This document shows, piece by piece, positions 34,304-43,060 of a DNA stretch of 64,000 nt. Within the stretch, counting starts at the first letter, position 1, and the number at the start of each line of letters is the position of its first letter. Where the stretch lies: positions 1-64,000 of the forward strand of contig JAEXYH010000007.1 in assembly GCA_023451735.1 (NCBI GenBank). The letters are read 5' to 3'. Made by a program: the position numbers and the translations under genes. The notes below the pieces were generated by a model. The model made no database searches and had not been told where the DNA came from. It saw only the letters and a list, made by a program, of their open reading frames with translations. Origin of the DNA: Pseudomonadota bacterium. Lineage in GTDB: Bacteria; Pseudomonadota; Alphaproteobacteria; Rhizobiales; Rhizobiaceae.

Positions 34304-35551
34304 TCAACCGAGCCTGACCGTCGCCCCGCTCGCACCGTTGAGCAGCCTCCGGAGATGGAAGTTCACCAGCGAATCGTCGGCATGAGCGCCCACGAGCGCC
34401 GCGAAAGCCGGAACCGCAGCGGCGTCCCCCGCCTGCAGCAACCGGAAAGCGGTTGCATATTTTTCCGTGGCGGAATCCTCGAACCGGGCCACCGATAGCG
34501 GTTCATGGGCCCGCAGCGCTTCGCTGCGGCCGCGCAAAACAAGATCGCCGATCGGCCGCCCTCGAAATGTGCCGGCGGTGCGCACCGCAACGTCACTAAC
34601 GCAGATCCGCGTGCCCAGAGCTTTATTGGCGACCTCGAGCCGGGCAGCGGTATTGATCGTATCGCCATAGGCCGTGTAATCGAAAAAGCGGTCACCGCCG
34701 AAATTACCGACCAGCGCCGCGCCCACATGAACGCCGATGCGTGTCACGCCGAAATCCACTCCCTTGTGCTGCCATCGCTCGCGAAAGGCTTCCGCCCAAC
34801 GATCCAGTTCCTCGGCGCAGGTAATGGCACGTGACGCGTAGTCCGGCTGATCCCCCGGCGCATTGAAAAGAACCTGGATCGCGTCGCCAATCACCTTAGC
34901 GACCGTTCCCTGATGCTCGAACACCACCTCAGTCAGTCCACCGACATATTCATTCAGCAACTTCGCAAGCTGCTCCGGCGCAGCCGCCTCGACGAGCGAT
35001 GTGAAACCGGTGATGTCGGTGAAGATGACGCCGACCTGGCGCCAATGAACCGCCATCTCGTCGTCGTTCCCATCGACCAGCCGCTTCGCCAGTTCGGGAG
35101 AAAAGTATCGGGACAGCGAGGCATGCGCGCGTTCGGCATCCGTCTGCCGGCGCTGGGCCTCGCGAAGGGCTTCGACATGGCGCGCTGTCTTCAGGATGGT
35201 GGCTTCCAGATCGGAGAAATCGATCGGCTTCGTCAGGAAATCGAATGCACCGCGATTCATGGCAGTCCGGATGTTGGTCATGTCGCCATAGGCCGACACG
35301 ATGATCGCCGACTTCCGGTCATCGCGTTGCTGCAGGGCTTCCAGCAGTGACAATCCATCCATGCGCGGCATGTTGATGTCGAGCACGACCAGGTCGACAT
35401 GCGGATGACGGTCGATGGCATCCAGCGCCTCGACGCCATCACGGGCGAACAGAAAGTCGATCAGGCCGTCACGGCGTTGGCGGCGAAATTTGCGAAGGAT
35501 GAGTGTTTCCAGATCGGGCTCATCATCGACCATCAAGACTGTCGCGGTCAT
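34304..35551 (-). CDS. receiver-class III nucleotidyl cyclase fusion
   Basis: The 415-residue start at 35551 begins a receiver (VLMVDDEPDLETL, Asp58 in LVVLDINMPRMDG, DFLTKPID). A coiled linker (about 115-150) leads to a class III adenylate/guanylate cyclase domain. Both metal-binding Asp residues are present: Asp179 in FTDITGFTSL and Asp223 in VIGDAIQVLF. YGDTINTAARLE marks the transition-state segment. The product would be cAMP or cGMP made in response to phosphorylation, probably by the GAF kinase encoded 58 bases upstream. An MscS channel of a family that can bind cyclic nucleotides lies 6 kb away. Confidence 0.9.
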   Translation of the reverse strand: MTATVLMVDDEPDLETLILRKFRRQRRDGLIDFLFARDGVEALDAIDRHPHVDLVVLDINMPRMDGLSLLEALQQRDDRKSAIIVSAYGDMTNIRTAMNRGAFDFLTKPIDFSDLEATILKTARHVEALREAQRRQTDAERAHASLSRYFSPELAKRLVDGNDDEMAVHWRQVGVIFTDITGFTSLVEAAAPEQLAKLLNEYVGGLTEVVFEHQGTVAKVIGDAIQVLFNAPGDQPDYASRAITCAEELDRWAEAFRERWQHKGVDFGVTRIGVHVGAALVGNFGGDRFFDYTAYGDTINTAARLEVANKALGTRICVSDVAVRTAGTFRGRPIGDLVLRGRSEALRAHEPLSVARFEDSATEKYATAFRLLQAGDAAAVPAFAALVGAHADDSLVNFHLRRLLNGASGATVRLG

Positions 35552-35609
35552 ACGGCCACTCCAGGTCTCGCTGGGATCATCAGGCCGGCAATCAAGGCGC
35601 GGGGGAGTA

Positions 35610-37061
35610 TCACGATTGATCCCCCCGCGCTTCGCTGCCGCGGGGCAGCTTAATGATGAATTCAGTAAACATGCCCGGCTCCGTTTCGACGTCGATGCGA
35701 CCACCATGCTGCTTCACGACGATATCGTGGCTCAGCGAGAGCCCGAGGCCGGTCCCCTCGCCGGGCGGCTTGGTAGTGAAGAAGGGATCGAATATCCTGT
35801 CCTTCACATCCGGCGGCATGCCAATGCCATTGTCGCGAATGCGAATTTCGACCAATCCGTGCAGGCTGCGCGTCGTTGCGCTCACGGTCGGCTCGAAGCG
35901 CGGGTCGCGCTCGCCCATCCCCTCATTGAGAGCATAGAAGCCGTTGGCAAACAGGTTCAACAGCACGCGAGTGATCTCCTGCGGGAAAATCTCGATCAGG
36001 CCGACCGCGGGGTCGTAATCGCGCTCGAAGGTGACCGAGAGCGTCGGACGCTCGGCACGGGCGCCGTGATAGGCCAGCGCGAGGCTTTCATCGATCAACG
36101 CGTTGAGATCCGTCAGCCGGTGCTCACCACCGCCGCCACGCGAATGCAGAAGCATGTTCTTGACGATGGAATCCGCGCGTCGTCCATGTTGAACGATCCT
36201 CCGAAGGTTGTCTTTGAGAAGACCACTCAGTTCGTCCAGGTCCTCGCGAGCATTGTCGGCAACCGGAATGCCGGCCAATACCTCGCCAAGTTCATCCGTC
36301 AACTCGACCGACAAGGACGCGAAATTATTGACGAAGTTGAGCGGATTCTTGATTTCATGCGCGATGCCAGCGGTGAGCTGGCCAAGCGACGTCAGTTTTT
36401 CCGTCTGGACCAGGCGTTCCTGTGCAGCGCGCAGCTCATCGAGCGATGTCGACAGCTCCGTCGTACGGGCCTGCAGCTCCTTGAACAACCGGACATTCTC
36501 CACGGCGATCACGGCCTGGTCCGCAAATGTCTTGAGCAACTCTATCTGACTTTCACCGAACCCACCGGCTTCCGCCCGTGAGACGCCGATGGTGCCGATC
36601 GTAGTGCCCTTGCGTAGCATCGGGACGACGACAATGCTGCGGTAGCCTCGCGCACGCGCCATCTCTCTGACGGCGTCGGGGACATCGCCTTCGGTCTCGA
36701 TATCGAACCGAAATGCGATGGTCGCCGTTGCGGCGACCCGGCTGTGGATGCCGCCTGCTGTCAACGCAACGGGAAAGGATACCCGAACCCCCTCGTCACC
36801 ATCGGCACTTCCCGCTGTAAACGCGGCCAGATGGAGCATGTCGTCGATGACGCGGGTGACGAGTGCCGACTGCCCGCCGAGCAGCCGCTGCGCGCTCTCC
36901 GAAATGACGTCGAACACCGGCTGCGCATCTGTTGGAGAACGGGCGATGACATTGAGGATCTCCGATGTCGCGGCCTGCCTCTCAAGCGCAAGTGCCAGCT
37001 CCTGCCGCAAGCGCGCGCTATCGGCGCAGCAGGACTGCCCATCATAGCCCTGCTCCGACAT
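35610..37061 (-). CDS. GAF-domain sensor histidine kinase
   Basis: The start at 37061 lies 4 bases after the metallo-hydrolase stop, giving 483 residues with no membrane segment. Residues 35-190 form a GAF domain (DAQPVFDVISESAQRLLGG; YRSIVVVPMLRKG; FADQAVIAVENVRLF). HisKA follows with His235 in LTAGIAHEIKNPLNFVNN, then HATPase motifs (NLFANGFYAL; DNGIGMPPDVKDRIFDPFFT; GTGLGLSLSHDIV). It is immediately upstream of the receiver-cyclase, its likely partner. The tight link to the metallo-hydrolase suggests that the GAF ligand is a substrate or product of that enzyme, which is inference. Confidence 0.9.
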   Translation of the reverse strand: MSEQGYDGQSCCADSARLRQELALALERQAATSEILNVIARSPTDAQPVFDVISESAQRLLGGQSALVTRVIDDMLHLAAFTAGSADGDEGVRVSFPVALTAGGIHSRVAATATIAFRFDIETEGDVPDAVREMARARGYRSIVVVPMLRKGTTIGTIGVSRAEAGGFGESQIELLKTFADQAVIAVENVRLFKELQARTTELSTSLDELRAAQERLVQTEKLTSLGQLTAGIAHEIKNPLNFVNNFASLSVELTDELGEVLAGIPVADNAREDLDELSGLLKDNLRRIVQHGRRADSIVKNMLLHSRGGGGEHRLTDLNALIDESLALAYHGARAERPTLSVTFERDYDPAVGLIEIFPQEITRVLLNLFANGFYALNEGMGERDPRFEPTVSATTRSLHGLVEIRIRDNGIGMPPDVKDRIFDPFFTTKPPGEGTGLGLSLSHDIVVKQHGGRIDVETEPGMFTEFIIKLPRGSEARGDQS

Positions 37062-37065
37062 GCCG

Positions 37066-38007
37066 TCAGTAGTCCCACCAGGTCGGGACCCAACGATAGA
37101 GATCACCGGCGACCGCGACCCGACCGACCGATGGGAACGGCATGTGGGTAGCCACCAGCCATGAACCGGTCTCCGCCAGCTCCCGCATGAGCCGGAGACG
37201 GACACGAGTGGCTTCTTCGGGATCATGTTCGAAGCCATTGTGCCATTCAGGGTGATCGAAAGAGACGGGGAATATCGCGTCACCAGCGAACATCAGCCGA
37301 TCGCCATTGGATTCGACGCGGACCACGCTGTGCCCGGGCGTGTGACCGCCGGTGCGCGTGACGACCACGCCCGGTGCCACCTCGCCGCTATCTTCGAACG
37401 GCTGTAATCGGTCACGGTATTCGCCCAGGAACCGCTTCGCCGCGCTCCGGGCGAGATCAGCGAGCACTGGCGGCATGCCAGTGCGGGAGAAATCAGGCGA
37501 CGCCCAGAACTTGACCTCGGCGGCAGCGACGTGAATTCGCAGGTCCGGACGCAGTTGCGTCTTCACGCCGTCGACGAGCAATCCGCCAACGTGATCAAAG
37601 TGCATGTGAGTCAGCACGATGTCGGTTACCGCGCCGAGATCGATGCCGGCATTCTTCAGCCGCAGGCCCAACTGTCCGGCACGTGGAAAGTCCGGATATT
37701 CCATTCCGAGTCCGCTGTCGATGAGGATGGTTTGGTCGCCGCTGCGCACGACGACTTCGTTCAGCGCCCAGTCGAACGCGTCGTGCGACAGGAACCTGTC
37801 GTCCAGCCAGGCCGCCCGGATGGCCGGATCGGCATTGGTGGCCATCGACTCCGCCGGCGGCGTGAGCACGCCGTCGCTAATCACCAGCACGTCGATCTCG
37901 CCAACCCGCACCGCATAGCGGGACGGTACCAGCTCGTCGGACACCGTTGGGCCTCTGCTCGATTTCCCATTAGACTTCTGTTGGGCGGTTGGCGTCATCT
38001 GCTTCAT
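37066..38007 (-). CDS. metallo-beta-lactamase-fold hydrolase, copy 1
   Basis: The start at 38007 has AGGAG 8 bases upstream; the ATG at 38025 lies before that site. The 313-residue protein has the metal motif THMHFDHVGG (HxHxDH), a further His in TGGHTPGHSVV and an Asp ligand in MFAGDAIFP, giving a binuclear zinc site. It resembles N-acyl-homoserine-lactone lactonases and related lactone or ester hydrolases. A close paralogue is encoded at 40710-41627 on the other strand. Translation is probably coupled to the GAF kinase 4 bases downstream. Confidence 0.87.
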   Translation of the reverse strand: MKQMTPTAQQKSNGKSSRGPTVSDELVPSRYAVRVGEIDVLVISDGVLTPPAESMATNADPAIRAAWLDDRFLSHDAFDWALNEVVVRSGDQTILIDSGLGMEYPDFPRAGQLGLRLKNAGIDLGAVTDIVLTHMHFDHVGGLLVDGVKTQLRPDLRIHVAAAEVKFWASPDFSRTGMPPVLADLARSAAKRFLGEYRDRLQPFEDSGEVAPGVVVTRTGGHTPGHSVVRVESNGDRLMFAGDAIFPVSFDHPEWHNGFEHDPEEATRVRLRLMRELAETGSWLVATHMPFPSVGRVAVAGDLYRWVPTWWDY

Positions 38008-38063
38008 CTTTTTATCTCCTGCCATCAGGTGGCATTGGATTTCGCTTCGTCGTCGGAGGAACC

Positions 38064-38084
38064 GCGCTCCCTGAACGGGAGCGC
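38064..38084 (-). terminator. stem-loop between FAD oxidoreductase and metallo-hydrolase genes
   Basis: GCGCTCCC and GGGAGCGC form a perfect 8-bp stem with loop TGAAC, 13 bases after the oxidoreductase stop. No T-run follows on the minus strand, so attenuation or mRNA protection is as likely as termination. Confidence 0.4.
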
Positions 38085-38096
38085 AGTCGCTTACGA

Positions 38097-39302
38097 TCAG
38101 AGTTTGGTGACTTGCTCCGGATCAGCAATGGCTAGTGCTGCGGCTCGATTTGCGCGTGGCGGGTAGATCCATACGGTGTTGATCTCATGCTTGGTCTTCT
38201 TCGCCGCTTCGCCGACCATCTCCACCTTGCGCTCCCAGCCGCGCGTGAACAGCGCACCGGCAGCACCGAGGTCGAGGCAGGTCACATAGGCTTCCTGGTG
38301 ATACGGCTTGGTCGGCACCCCAAGCAGTTCGGCGGCAGCATTATTGCCAGCGAAGGCGCCCATCCGCGTCGCATGCTGACACGACATCAGCGCATATGTG
38401 CCTTTGTCGTCGCACAGCGCCTTCGCGGCATCGCCGGTCGCGAACACGCCGTTGACCGATGGCACACGCAGCTCGCGATCGACGAGCAGGCGTCCCGACG
38501 TATCCCGCTCCGCTGGAATCTGTGCTGTAAGCGGGGCAGCGCGCATGCCCGCAGCCCAGATCACGGTGGCACATTCGATACGCTCGCCACTGGACAACGT
38601 CACACCAGACTTGTCGAGCGAGGTCACACCGACACCGGTGCGCGGGTCCACACCAAGGACTTGGAGCGCATCTTCGATATGCGGGCGCGCTGCCGTTCCC
38701 AAATCGGGCGCGATCGCAGCGTTGCGCTCGACAATGACGATACGCGGATTGGTATCCCTACCCAGGATAGCGCGCATACGTGCCGGTAGCTCGGTCGCCA
38801 CTTCGATCCCGGTGAAACCACCCCCCGCGACCACCACGGTGTCACGATTCTTCGATGGCGGTAGTTTCGCCAGATCATGCAGATGCCGATCCAGCGCAAC
38901 AGCGTCGCTCAGTTGATCGACGCTGAACCCGTATTGCTCAAGTCCCGGTATCTCGGGGCGGAAAAGCCGGCTGCCAGCGGCAATGACCAGCCGATCATAG
39001 GCGACAACCCGTTCCGATTGGTTTGCCACTGCGACCTTCAGTGCGCGCGACTTGGTATCTATCGATACCACGCTGCCTTGCAGATAGACGACGTCGATCG
39101 CCTTCAACAAATCCTGCAGCGGCGCCGTGACCGTTTCGGGCTTGGCTTCATAGAGCCGCGGGCGCACGACAAGCGTCGGCTCCGGAGAGACGAGCATGAT
39201 TTCGAGGGCTTCGGGCGTCACGCCCTGGATGTCGCGCAGCCGCGCGGCGGAGAGTGCGGCATACATACCGGCAAAGCCGGCGCCAACGATGACGATTCGC
39301 AT
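38097..39302 (-). CDS. NAD(P)/FAD-dependent oxidoreductase (type II NADH dehydrogenase-like)
   Basis: The start at 39302 has AGGAGCT upstream. The 401-residue product begins RIVIVGAGFAGMYAAL, the FAD dinucleotide-binding motif. A second Rossmann motif VVAGGGFTGIEVATEL (about residue 155) binds NAD(P)H, and VFATGDAA near residue 290 holds the FAD. The overall layout matches NDH-2 and related pyridine nucleotide-disulfide oxidoreductases without the redox Cys pair. No C-terminal membrane helix is evident. It sits 32 bases from the Tat-exported hydrolase gene in the same direction. Confidence 0.87.
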   Translation of the reverse strand: MRIVIVGAGFAGMYAALSAARLRDIQGVTPEALEIMLVSPEPTLVVRPRLYEAKPETVTAPLQDLLKAIDVVYLQGSVVSIDTKSRALKVAVANQSERVVAYDRLVIAAGSRLFRPEIPGLEQYGFSVDQLSDAVALDRHLHDLAKLPPSKNRDTVVVAGGGFTGIEVATELPARMRAILGRDTNPRIVIVERNAAIAPDLGTAARPHIEDALQVLGVDPRTGVGVTSLDKSGVTLSSGERIECATVIWAAGMRAAPLTAQIPAERDTSGRLLVDRELRVPSVNGVFATGDAAKALCDDKGTYALMSCQHATRMGAFAGNNAAAELLGVPTKPYHQEAYVTCLDLGAAGALFTRGWERKVEMVGEAAKKTKHEINTVWIYPPRANRAAALAIADPEQVTKL

Positions 39303-39334
39303 GGGGAGCTCCTGATGTGTAAAGTTGAGAAAGT

Positions 39335-40339
39335 TTAGGCGGAGATGAATTTGAGAATGTCGGCGTTGACTATGTCGGTATGCGTCGCGCACATCCCGTG
39401 CGGCAGGCCATCATAGATTTTCAGCACGCTTTGCTTTAGAAGCTTTGCCGAGAGCGGCGCGGAGTTCGCGACTGGCACGATCTGATCGTCGCTGCCGTGG
39501 AGGACCAGCGTCGGGACTGTGATGGTCCTGAGGTCGTCGCTGAAGTCGGTTTCGGAAAATGCCTTGATGCAGTCGTAATGGGCCTTCGCGCTACCCATCA
39601 TGCCCTGACGCCACCAGTTCCAGATCACCGCCTGCGATGCTTTGGTGCCCGGACGATTGTAGCCATAAAAAGGGCCGCTCGCGAATTCCAGGTAGAATTT
39701 TGATCGATTGGCCGCGAGTTGCTTGCGCAGCCCGTCGAACACCTCGATTGGCAACCCTTTCGGATTGGCGTTCGTTCGCACCATCACCGGAGGCACCGCA
39801 CCAATCAGTATGAGCCTGGCGACGCGGCCATTGCCGAACCGCGCGACGTAGCGCGACGCCTCGCCTCCGCCGGTGGAATGACCGATGTGAATCGCATTGC
39901 GGAGGTCGAGATGCGCCGTAAGTGCTGCTACGTCAGCGGCATAGTGGTCCATATTATGGCCATCGACCGCTTGGCTGGATCGACCGTGACCTCGGCGATC
40001 ATGAGCAATCACGCGATAGCCTTTGTCGAGAAAGTAAAGCATCTGGCTCTCCCAGTCGTCGGACGACAGTGGCCAGCCGTGATGGAAGACGATCGGCTGC
40101 GCGGACTTTGCGCCCCAATCGCGATAGAAGATTTCCGCCCCGTCTCTGGTCGTGATGGACGACGTTGGTATTTGGGACGCGGGATTCTCGGTCGTCGTTG
40201 TATGCGAAAGCACGTCATCCTCCTTTCCTGCTGCCGACGATGAGCGGACGGTCATGGATGCTGCGTAAATCAACGTCGTGGCGAGCAGCTTGCGCCGTGA
40301 TACATTGGCAAGACGTCTGATCGCGCTTTTCCAGGTCAT
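39335..40339 (-). CDS. Tat-exported alpha/beta hydrolase (non-heme chloroperoxidase / arylesterase-like)
   Basis: The start at 40339 has GGAGA upstream. The 334-residue precursor carries a twin-arginine signal (SRRKLLATT, then a hydrophobic stretch to SSSAAG near residue 38). The mature enzyme follows the non-heme chloroperoxidase pattern: FYRDWGAKSAQPIVFHHGWP, DRRGHGRSS, nucleophile Ser155 in HIGHSTGGGE, LVLHGSDDQIVP for Asp and GLPHGMCATH for His. Members hydrolyse esters or lactones and can form peracids. Export to the periplasm separates it from the cytoplasmic metallo-hydrolases nearby. Confidence 0.86.
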   Translation of the reverse strand: MTWKSAIRRLANVSRRKLLATTLIYAASMTVRSSSAAGKEDDVLSHTTTTENPASQIPTSSITTRDGAEIFYRDWGAKSAQPIVFHHGWPLSSDDWESQMLYFLDKGYRVIAHDRRGHGRSSQAVDGHNMDHYAADVAALTAHLDLRNAIHIGHSTGGGEASRYVARFGNGRVARLILIGAVPPVMVRTNANPKGLPIEVFDGLRKQLAANRSKFYLEFASGPFYGYNRPGTKASQAVIWNWWRQGMMGSAKAHYDCIKAFSETDFSDDLRTITVPTLVLHGSDDQIVPVANSAPLSAKLLKQSVLKIYDGLPHGMCATHTDIVNADILKFISA

Positions 40340-40709
40340 TGGTTCGTCTCCATCGAGTGGGTGCGGACAAATACGTGCTCGCATTGGCACCGAGCGCGTG
40401 AACGGTCTGAACATGACGAACTGCGAAGCGCGGCGGTATCGTTCTGCAGATCAGCGCGGCTGGCTTGGCGAATAGCCCGACCTACCCCTCGGGATAGGGA
40501 CGCCCCGGACGGTCCAGTGTCAGCGATTTAGTCGGATTGCCACGTCAGTCGCAGAATCCCAGGCGATCTCGATGCGCCCTCGTCATTGGCACCGCATGAC
40601 CTATGCCGACGTATTGCGTGACCTGTCCTCTGGCCCAGTCGATCACGGATATGCCCGCACCTAGCATCGACGGCGCCGCGAGTTGCGCGGCGATCAACAG
40701 GAGATAGAC
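40340..40709. other. 370-bp divergent intergenic region
   Basis: The region separates the minus-strand Tat-hydrolase gene from the plus-strand metallo-hydrolase copy 2 and must hold both promoters. The open frames in it are shadows or lack ribosome sites. I see no convincing operator palindrome. Confidence 0.4.
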
Positions 40710-41627
40710 ATGAGCATAGACGTTGCTTCGCGCTCGACTCGATCGGCGCCCGAAGAGCTGGTGCCATCGCGCTACGCGGTCAAAATCGGCGACATCGAGG
40801 TGCTGGTGATTAGCGACGGCGTACTTCCACTGCCGACTACCATGCTGGGCCACAATGCCGATCCGAAAGTGCGTGCCGCCTGGATGGAGCACATGTTCCT
40901 GCCGAAGGACGCGTTCGATTGGGCGCTCAACGCCGTGCTCATCCGCAGCGGCGGTAAAACCATTCTGGTCGATGCGGGATTGGGATCCGATCCGAACCTG
41001 AATCTGCCGAGAGCCGGCCAGTTGATCCATCGGCTGGAGAATGCCGGCATCGACCTCGCATCGGTGACTGACGTGGTGCTGACCCATATGCATATGGATC
41101 ACATCGGCGGCCTGCTCGTTCCCGGCGTCAAAGATCAGCTACGTCCGGACGTGCAGATCCACGTGGCCGCCTCCGAGGTCGCATTCTGGGACGCGCCAGA
41201 TTTTTCCCAGACAGCCATGCCGCCCGGATTCCCGGATGCGCTGCGCGCTACCGCCAAGCAGTTCGCCAAGGAATACCACAACCAGTTGCGGCAGTTCGAC
41301 GACGAGTATGAAGTTGCACCGGGTGTCATCGTTCGTCGCACCGGTGGCCATACGCCCGGGCACAGCATCGTCCGCGTGGCATCGGGCACGGACGCGCTCA
41401 CCTTCGCCGGCGACGCCGTGTTCACGGTCGGGTTTGACCACCCGGACTGGTACAACGGCTTCGAGCACGACCCGAAAGAAGCGTCCCATGTTCGCACGCG
41501 CCTGCTGAAGGAAATCGCCGCGACCGAGGAATTGCTGGTCGCCACGCATATGCCATTTCCGTCCGTCGGACGCGTCGCTGTCGAGGGCGACGTCTTCCGA
41601 TGGGTGCCGGTCTACTGGGACTACTGA
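40710..41627 (+). CDS. metallo-beta-lactamase-fold hydrolase, copy 2
   Basis: The ATG at 40710 has AGGAGAT upstream; 305 residues. It shares long runs with copy 1: SAPEELVPSRYAVKIGDIEV against the equivalent start, THMHMDHIGGLL for the HxHxDH metal site, TGGHTPGHSIVRV and the identical ending ATHMPFPSVGRVAV. The two differ mainly at the N-terminus and in the mid-loop. It is monocistronic or leads into the MscS gene past a strong stem-loop. A lactonase or esterase role is likely; whether it quenches signals or degrades nutrients is not readable. Confidence 0.87.
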   Translation: MSIDVASRSTRSAPEELVPSRYAVKIGDIEVLVISDGVLPLPTTMLGHNADPKVRAAWMEHMFLPKDAFDWALNAVLIRSGGKTILVDAGLGSDPNLNLPRAGQLIHRLENAGIDLASVTDVVLTHMHMDHIGGLLVPGVKDQLRPDVQIHVAASEVAFWDAPDFSQTAMPPGFPDALRATAKQFAKEYHNQLRQFDDEYEVAPGVIVRRTGGHTPGHSIVRVASGTDALTFAGDAVFTVGFDHPDWYNGFEHDPKEASHVRTRLLKEIAATEELLVATHMPFPSVGRVAVEGDVFRWVPVYWDY

Positions 41628-41654
41628 CCGTTCGAAAAACAGTGAATTTGTAGC

Positions 41655-41678
41655 GGCCGGCCTTGCCAAAGGCCGGCC
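41655..41678 (+). terminator. strong stem-loop after metallo-hydrolase copy 2
   Basis: GGCCGGCCTT and AAGGCCGGCC make a perfect 10-bp stem with loop GCCA, 27 bases after the stop and 21 bases before the MscS start. No T-run follows, so it may act as a rho-aided terminator or as an attenuator for the channel gene. Confidence 0.5.
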
Positions 41679-41699
41679 CGAAAGAGGCGCAACACAGCT

Positions 41700-42668
41700 G
41701 TGCTTACCAACGATCAACTAGTGCCGCTCATCCTGCTCAACGCCCTCGGCATAACCGGCATTTGCGTTTGGCACCTGCAGGGGCGCAGCCGACCGATCGG
41801 CCGCCTCATTATCCAGTTCCTATTTTTTGCCGGCATGTGTCTGGTTCTTTTCATCGCAGAAACATCTCCGCACGGGCAGGACAATAGCGGTGCGCAAAGC
41901 GCCATCGTGGTGCTCTCCAGATTGGCGGGGATCCTTTGGTGGACACACCTTGCCTGGACGGTCATCGGCCTCATCCATATCTACGTGAAGCTCAACCATA
42001 AGCCGCGCGAAGCGCATCTGATTCAGGACATGGCCATCGCCGTGATATATCTCGGCGCTTCGCTCTCTGTGGTTCGTTTTGTGTTCGGTTTGCCGTTAGG
42101 CACGCTTGTGACCACGTCTGGTGTCGTCGCTATCGTCATCGGCCTCGCGCTACAAAATACGCTTGGCGACGTGTTCTCCGGAATCGCGTTAACACTCGGA
42201 AAGGCGTATGTGCTAGGCGACTGGGTCCGGCTTACCGACGGAACCGAGGGTCGTGTCATCGAGACCAATTGGCGCTCGACAAATCTTCTTTCCGGCGCCA
42301 ACAACATTGTCGTGTTGCCAAATAGCGTCCTCGCGCGTCAGGGCGTCACGAATCTGAGCCGCCCCGATGAAACACATCTCATCGTGCTGACCGTCCGTAT
42401 TGCGACCGACAAAGATCCGCGCTTTATCGAACAAGAGCTGAAATCTGTTCTCGAAGCCAGCACCTGCATTGTCAGAGACCCCGCGCCAGTCGCCTCCCTT
42501 AAGGCTATCGACGGAGTGGCCGTCGAGGCAGAACTGCACTTCCGTGTCGAGAGCCTAGCCATTGGAACGGCGGCCAGAAATGAGATCATTCACCTGCTTT
42601 ACTGCCGATGCAGGCAAAACAGCCTCACGCTGGCAAAGCCTTCGGGATTTCTCGTTCAAGGCAAATAG
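41700..42668 (+). CDS. MscS-family mechanosensitive channel
   Basis: A GTG start gives 322 residues. Four or five membrane helices (LIIQFLFFAGMCLVLFIAE; LAWTVIGLIHIYVKL; MAIAVIYLGASLSVVRFVFG) lead to the pore helix and MscS hallmark VVAIVIGLALQNTLGDVFSGIA. The beta domain follows (LGDWVRLTDGTEGRVIETNW; VVLPNSVLA). Related rhizobial channels of this subgroup carry a C-terminal cyclic-nucleotide-binding domain after about residue 320. Here the protein stops at that point, so the domain is absent and may have been lost with the decayed DNA that follows. Confidence 0.87.
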   Translation: MLTNDQLVPLILLNALGITGICVWHLQGRSRPIGRLIIQFLFFAGMCLVLFIAETSPHGQDNSGAQSAIVVLSRLAGILWWTHLAWTVIGLIHIYVKLNHKPREAHLIQDMAIAVIYLGASLSVVRFVFGLPLGTLVTTSGVVAIVIGLALQNTLGDVFSGIALTLGKAYVLGDWVRLTDGTEGRVIETNWRSTNLLSGANNIVVLPNSVLARQGVTNLSRPDETHLIVLTVRIATDKDPRFIEQELKSVLEASTCIVRDPAPVASLKAIDGVAVEAELHFRVESLAIGTAARNEIIHLLYCRCRQNSLTLAKPSGFLVQGK

Positions 42669-42720
42669 TAGCAGAATGACTTAGCTTCCGAGAGAATTCC
42701 CCTCCACCTGCGCGATCCCT

Positions 42721-42744
42721 TCCGCTATGCGCGACCAGCGGACA
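42721..42744. repeat. dispersed palindrome, degenerate copy
   Basis: TCCGCTATGCGCGACCAGCG is followed by GACA. The arms TCCGCT and AGCGGA still pair, but the loop has diverged. It lies just past the end of the SCO1 relic. Confidence 0.45.
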
Positions 42745-42750
42745 TCCGCT

Positions 42751-43060
42751 CTATTTGAGATGCGGCTTGATCATCTCGACCATACGCTCGGCCGGTGTTC
42801 CCGGAGGAAAGAAGCCGAGATATCTTCCCTCGGGATCGACAAGATAGACAAAGGCGGAATCTCGACCGTGTAGTCGGCTGCATCCTTCGCGAACAAAATG
42901 CGCTTGAAATAGACGGGATAGGCTTCCGCGGCACGCGAGATCGCAGCATAAGCCCGACCAGCTTCGGATGAAACGGCGGCACATACTGCGCGAGGTGGTC
43001 CACGGTGTCTCGTGCGGGATCGAGGTTCATGAAAAGCGGCTGCACCGCTTCGGCGCGGGC
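42751..43060 (-). pseudogene. SCO1/SenC-type copper chaperone relic
   Basis: Three frames together spell the C-terminal half of an SCO protein: VQPLFMNLDPARDTVDHLAQ and FHPKLVGL in one, a RAYPVYFK-like middle and KDAADYTVE in a second, and SAFVYLVDPEGRYLGFFPPG with MVEMIKPHLK in the third. At least two frameshifts are needed, and the N-terminal half with the CxxxC copper site is missing. SCO proteins help assemble the CuA site of cytochrome oxidase; this copy cannot function. Confidence 0.75.
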
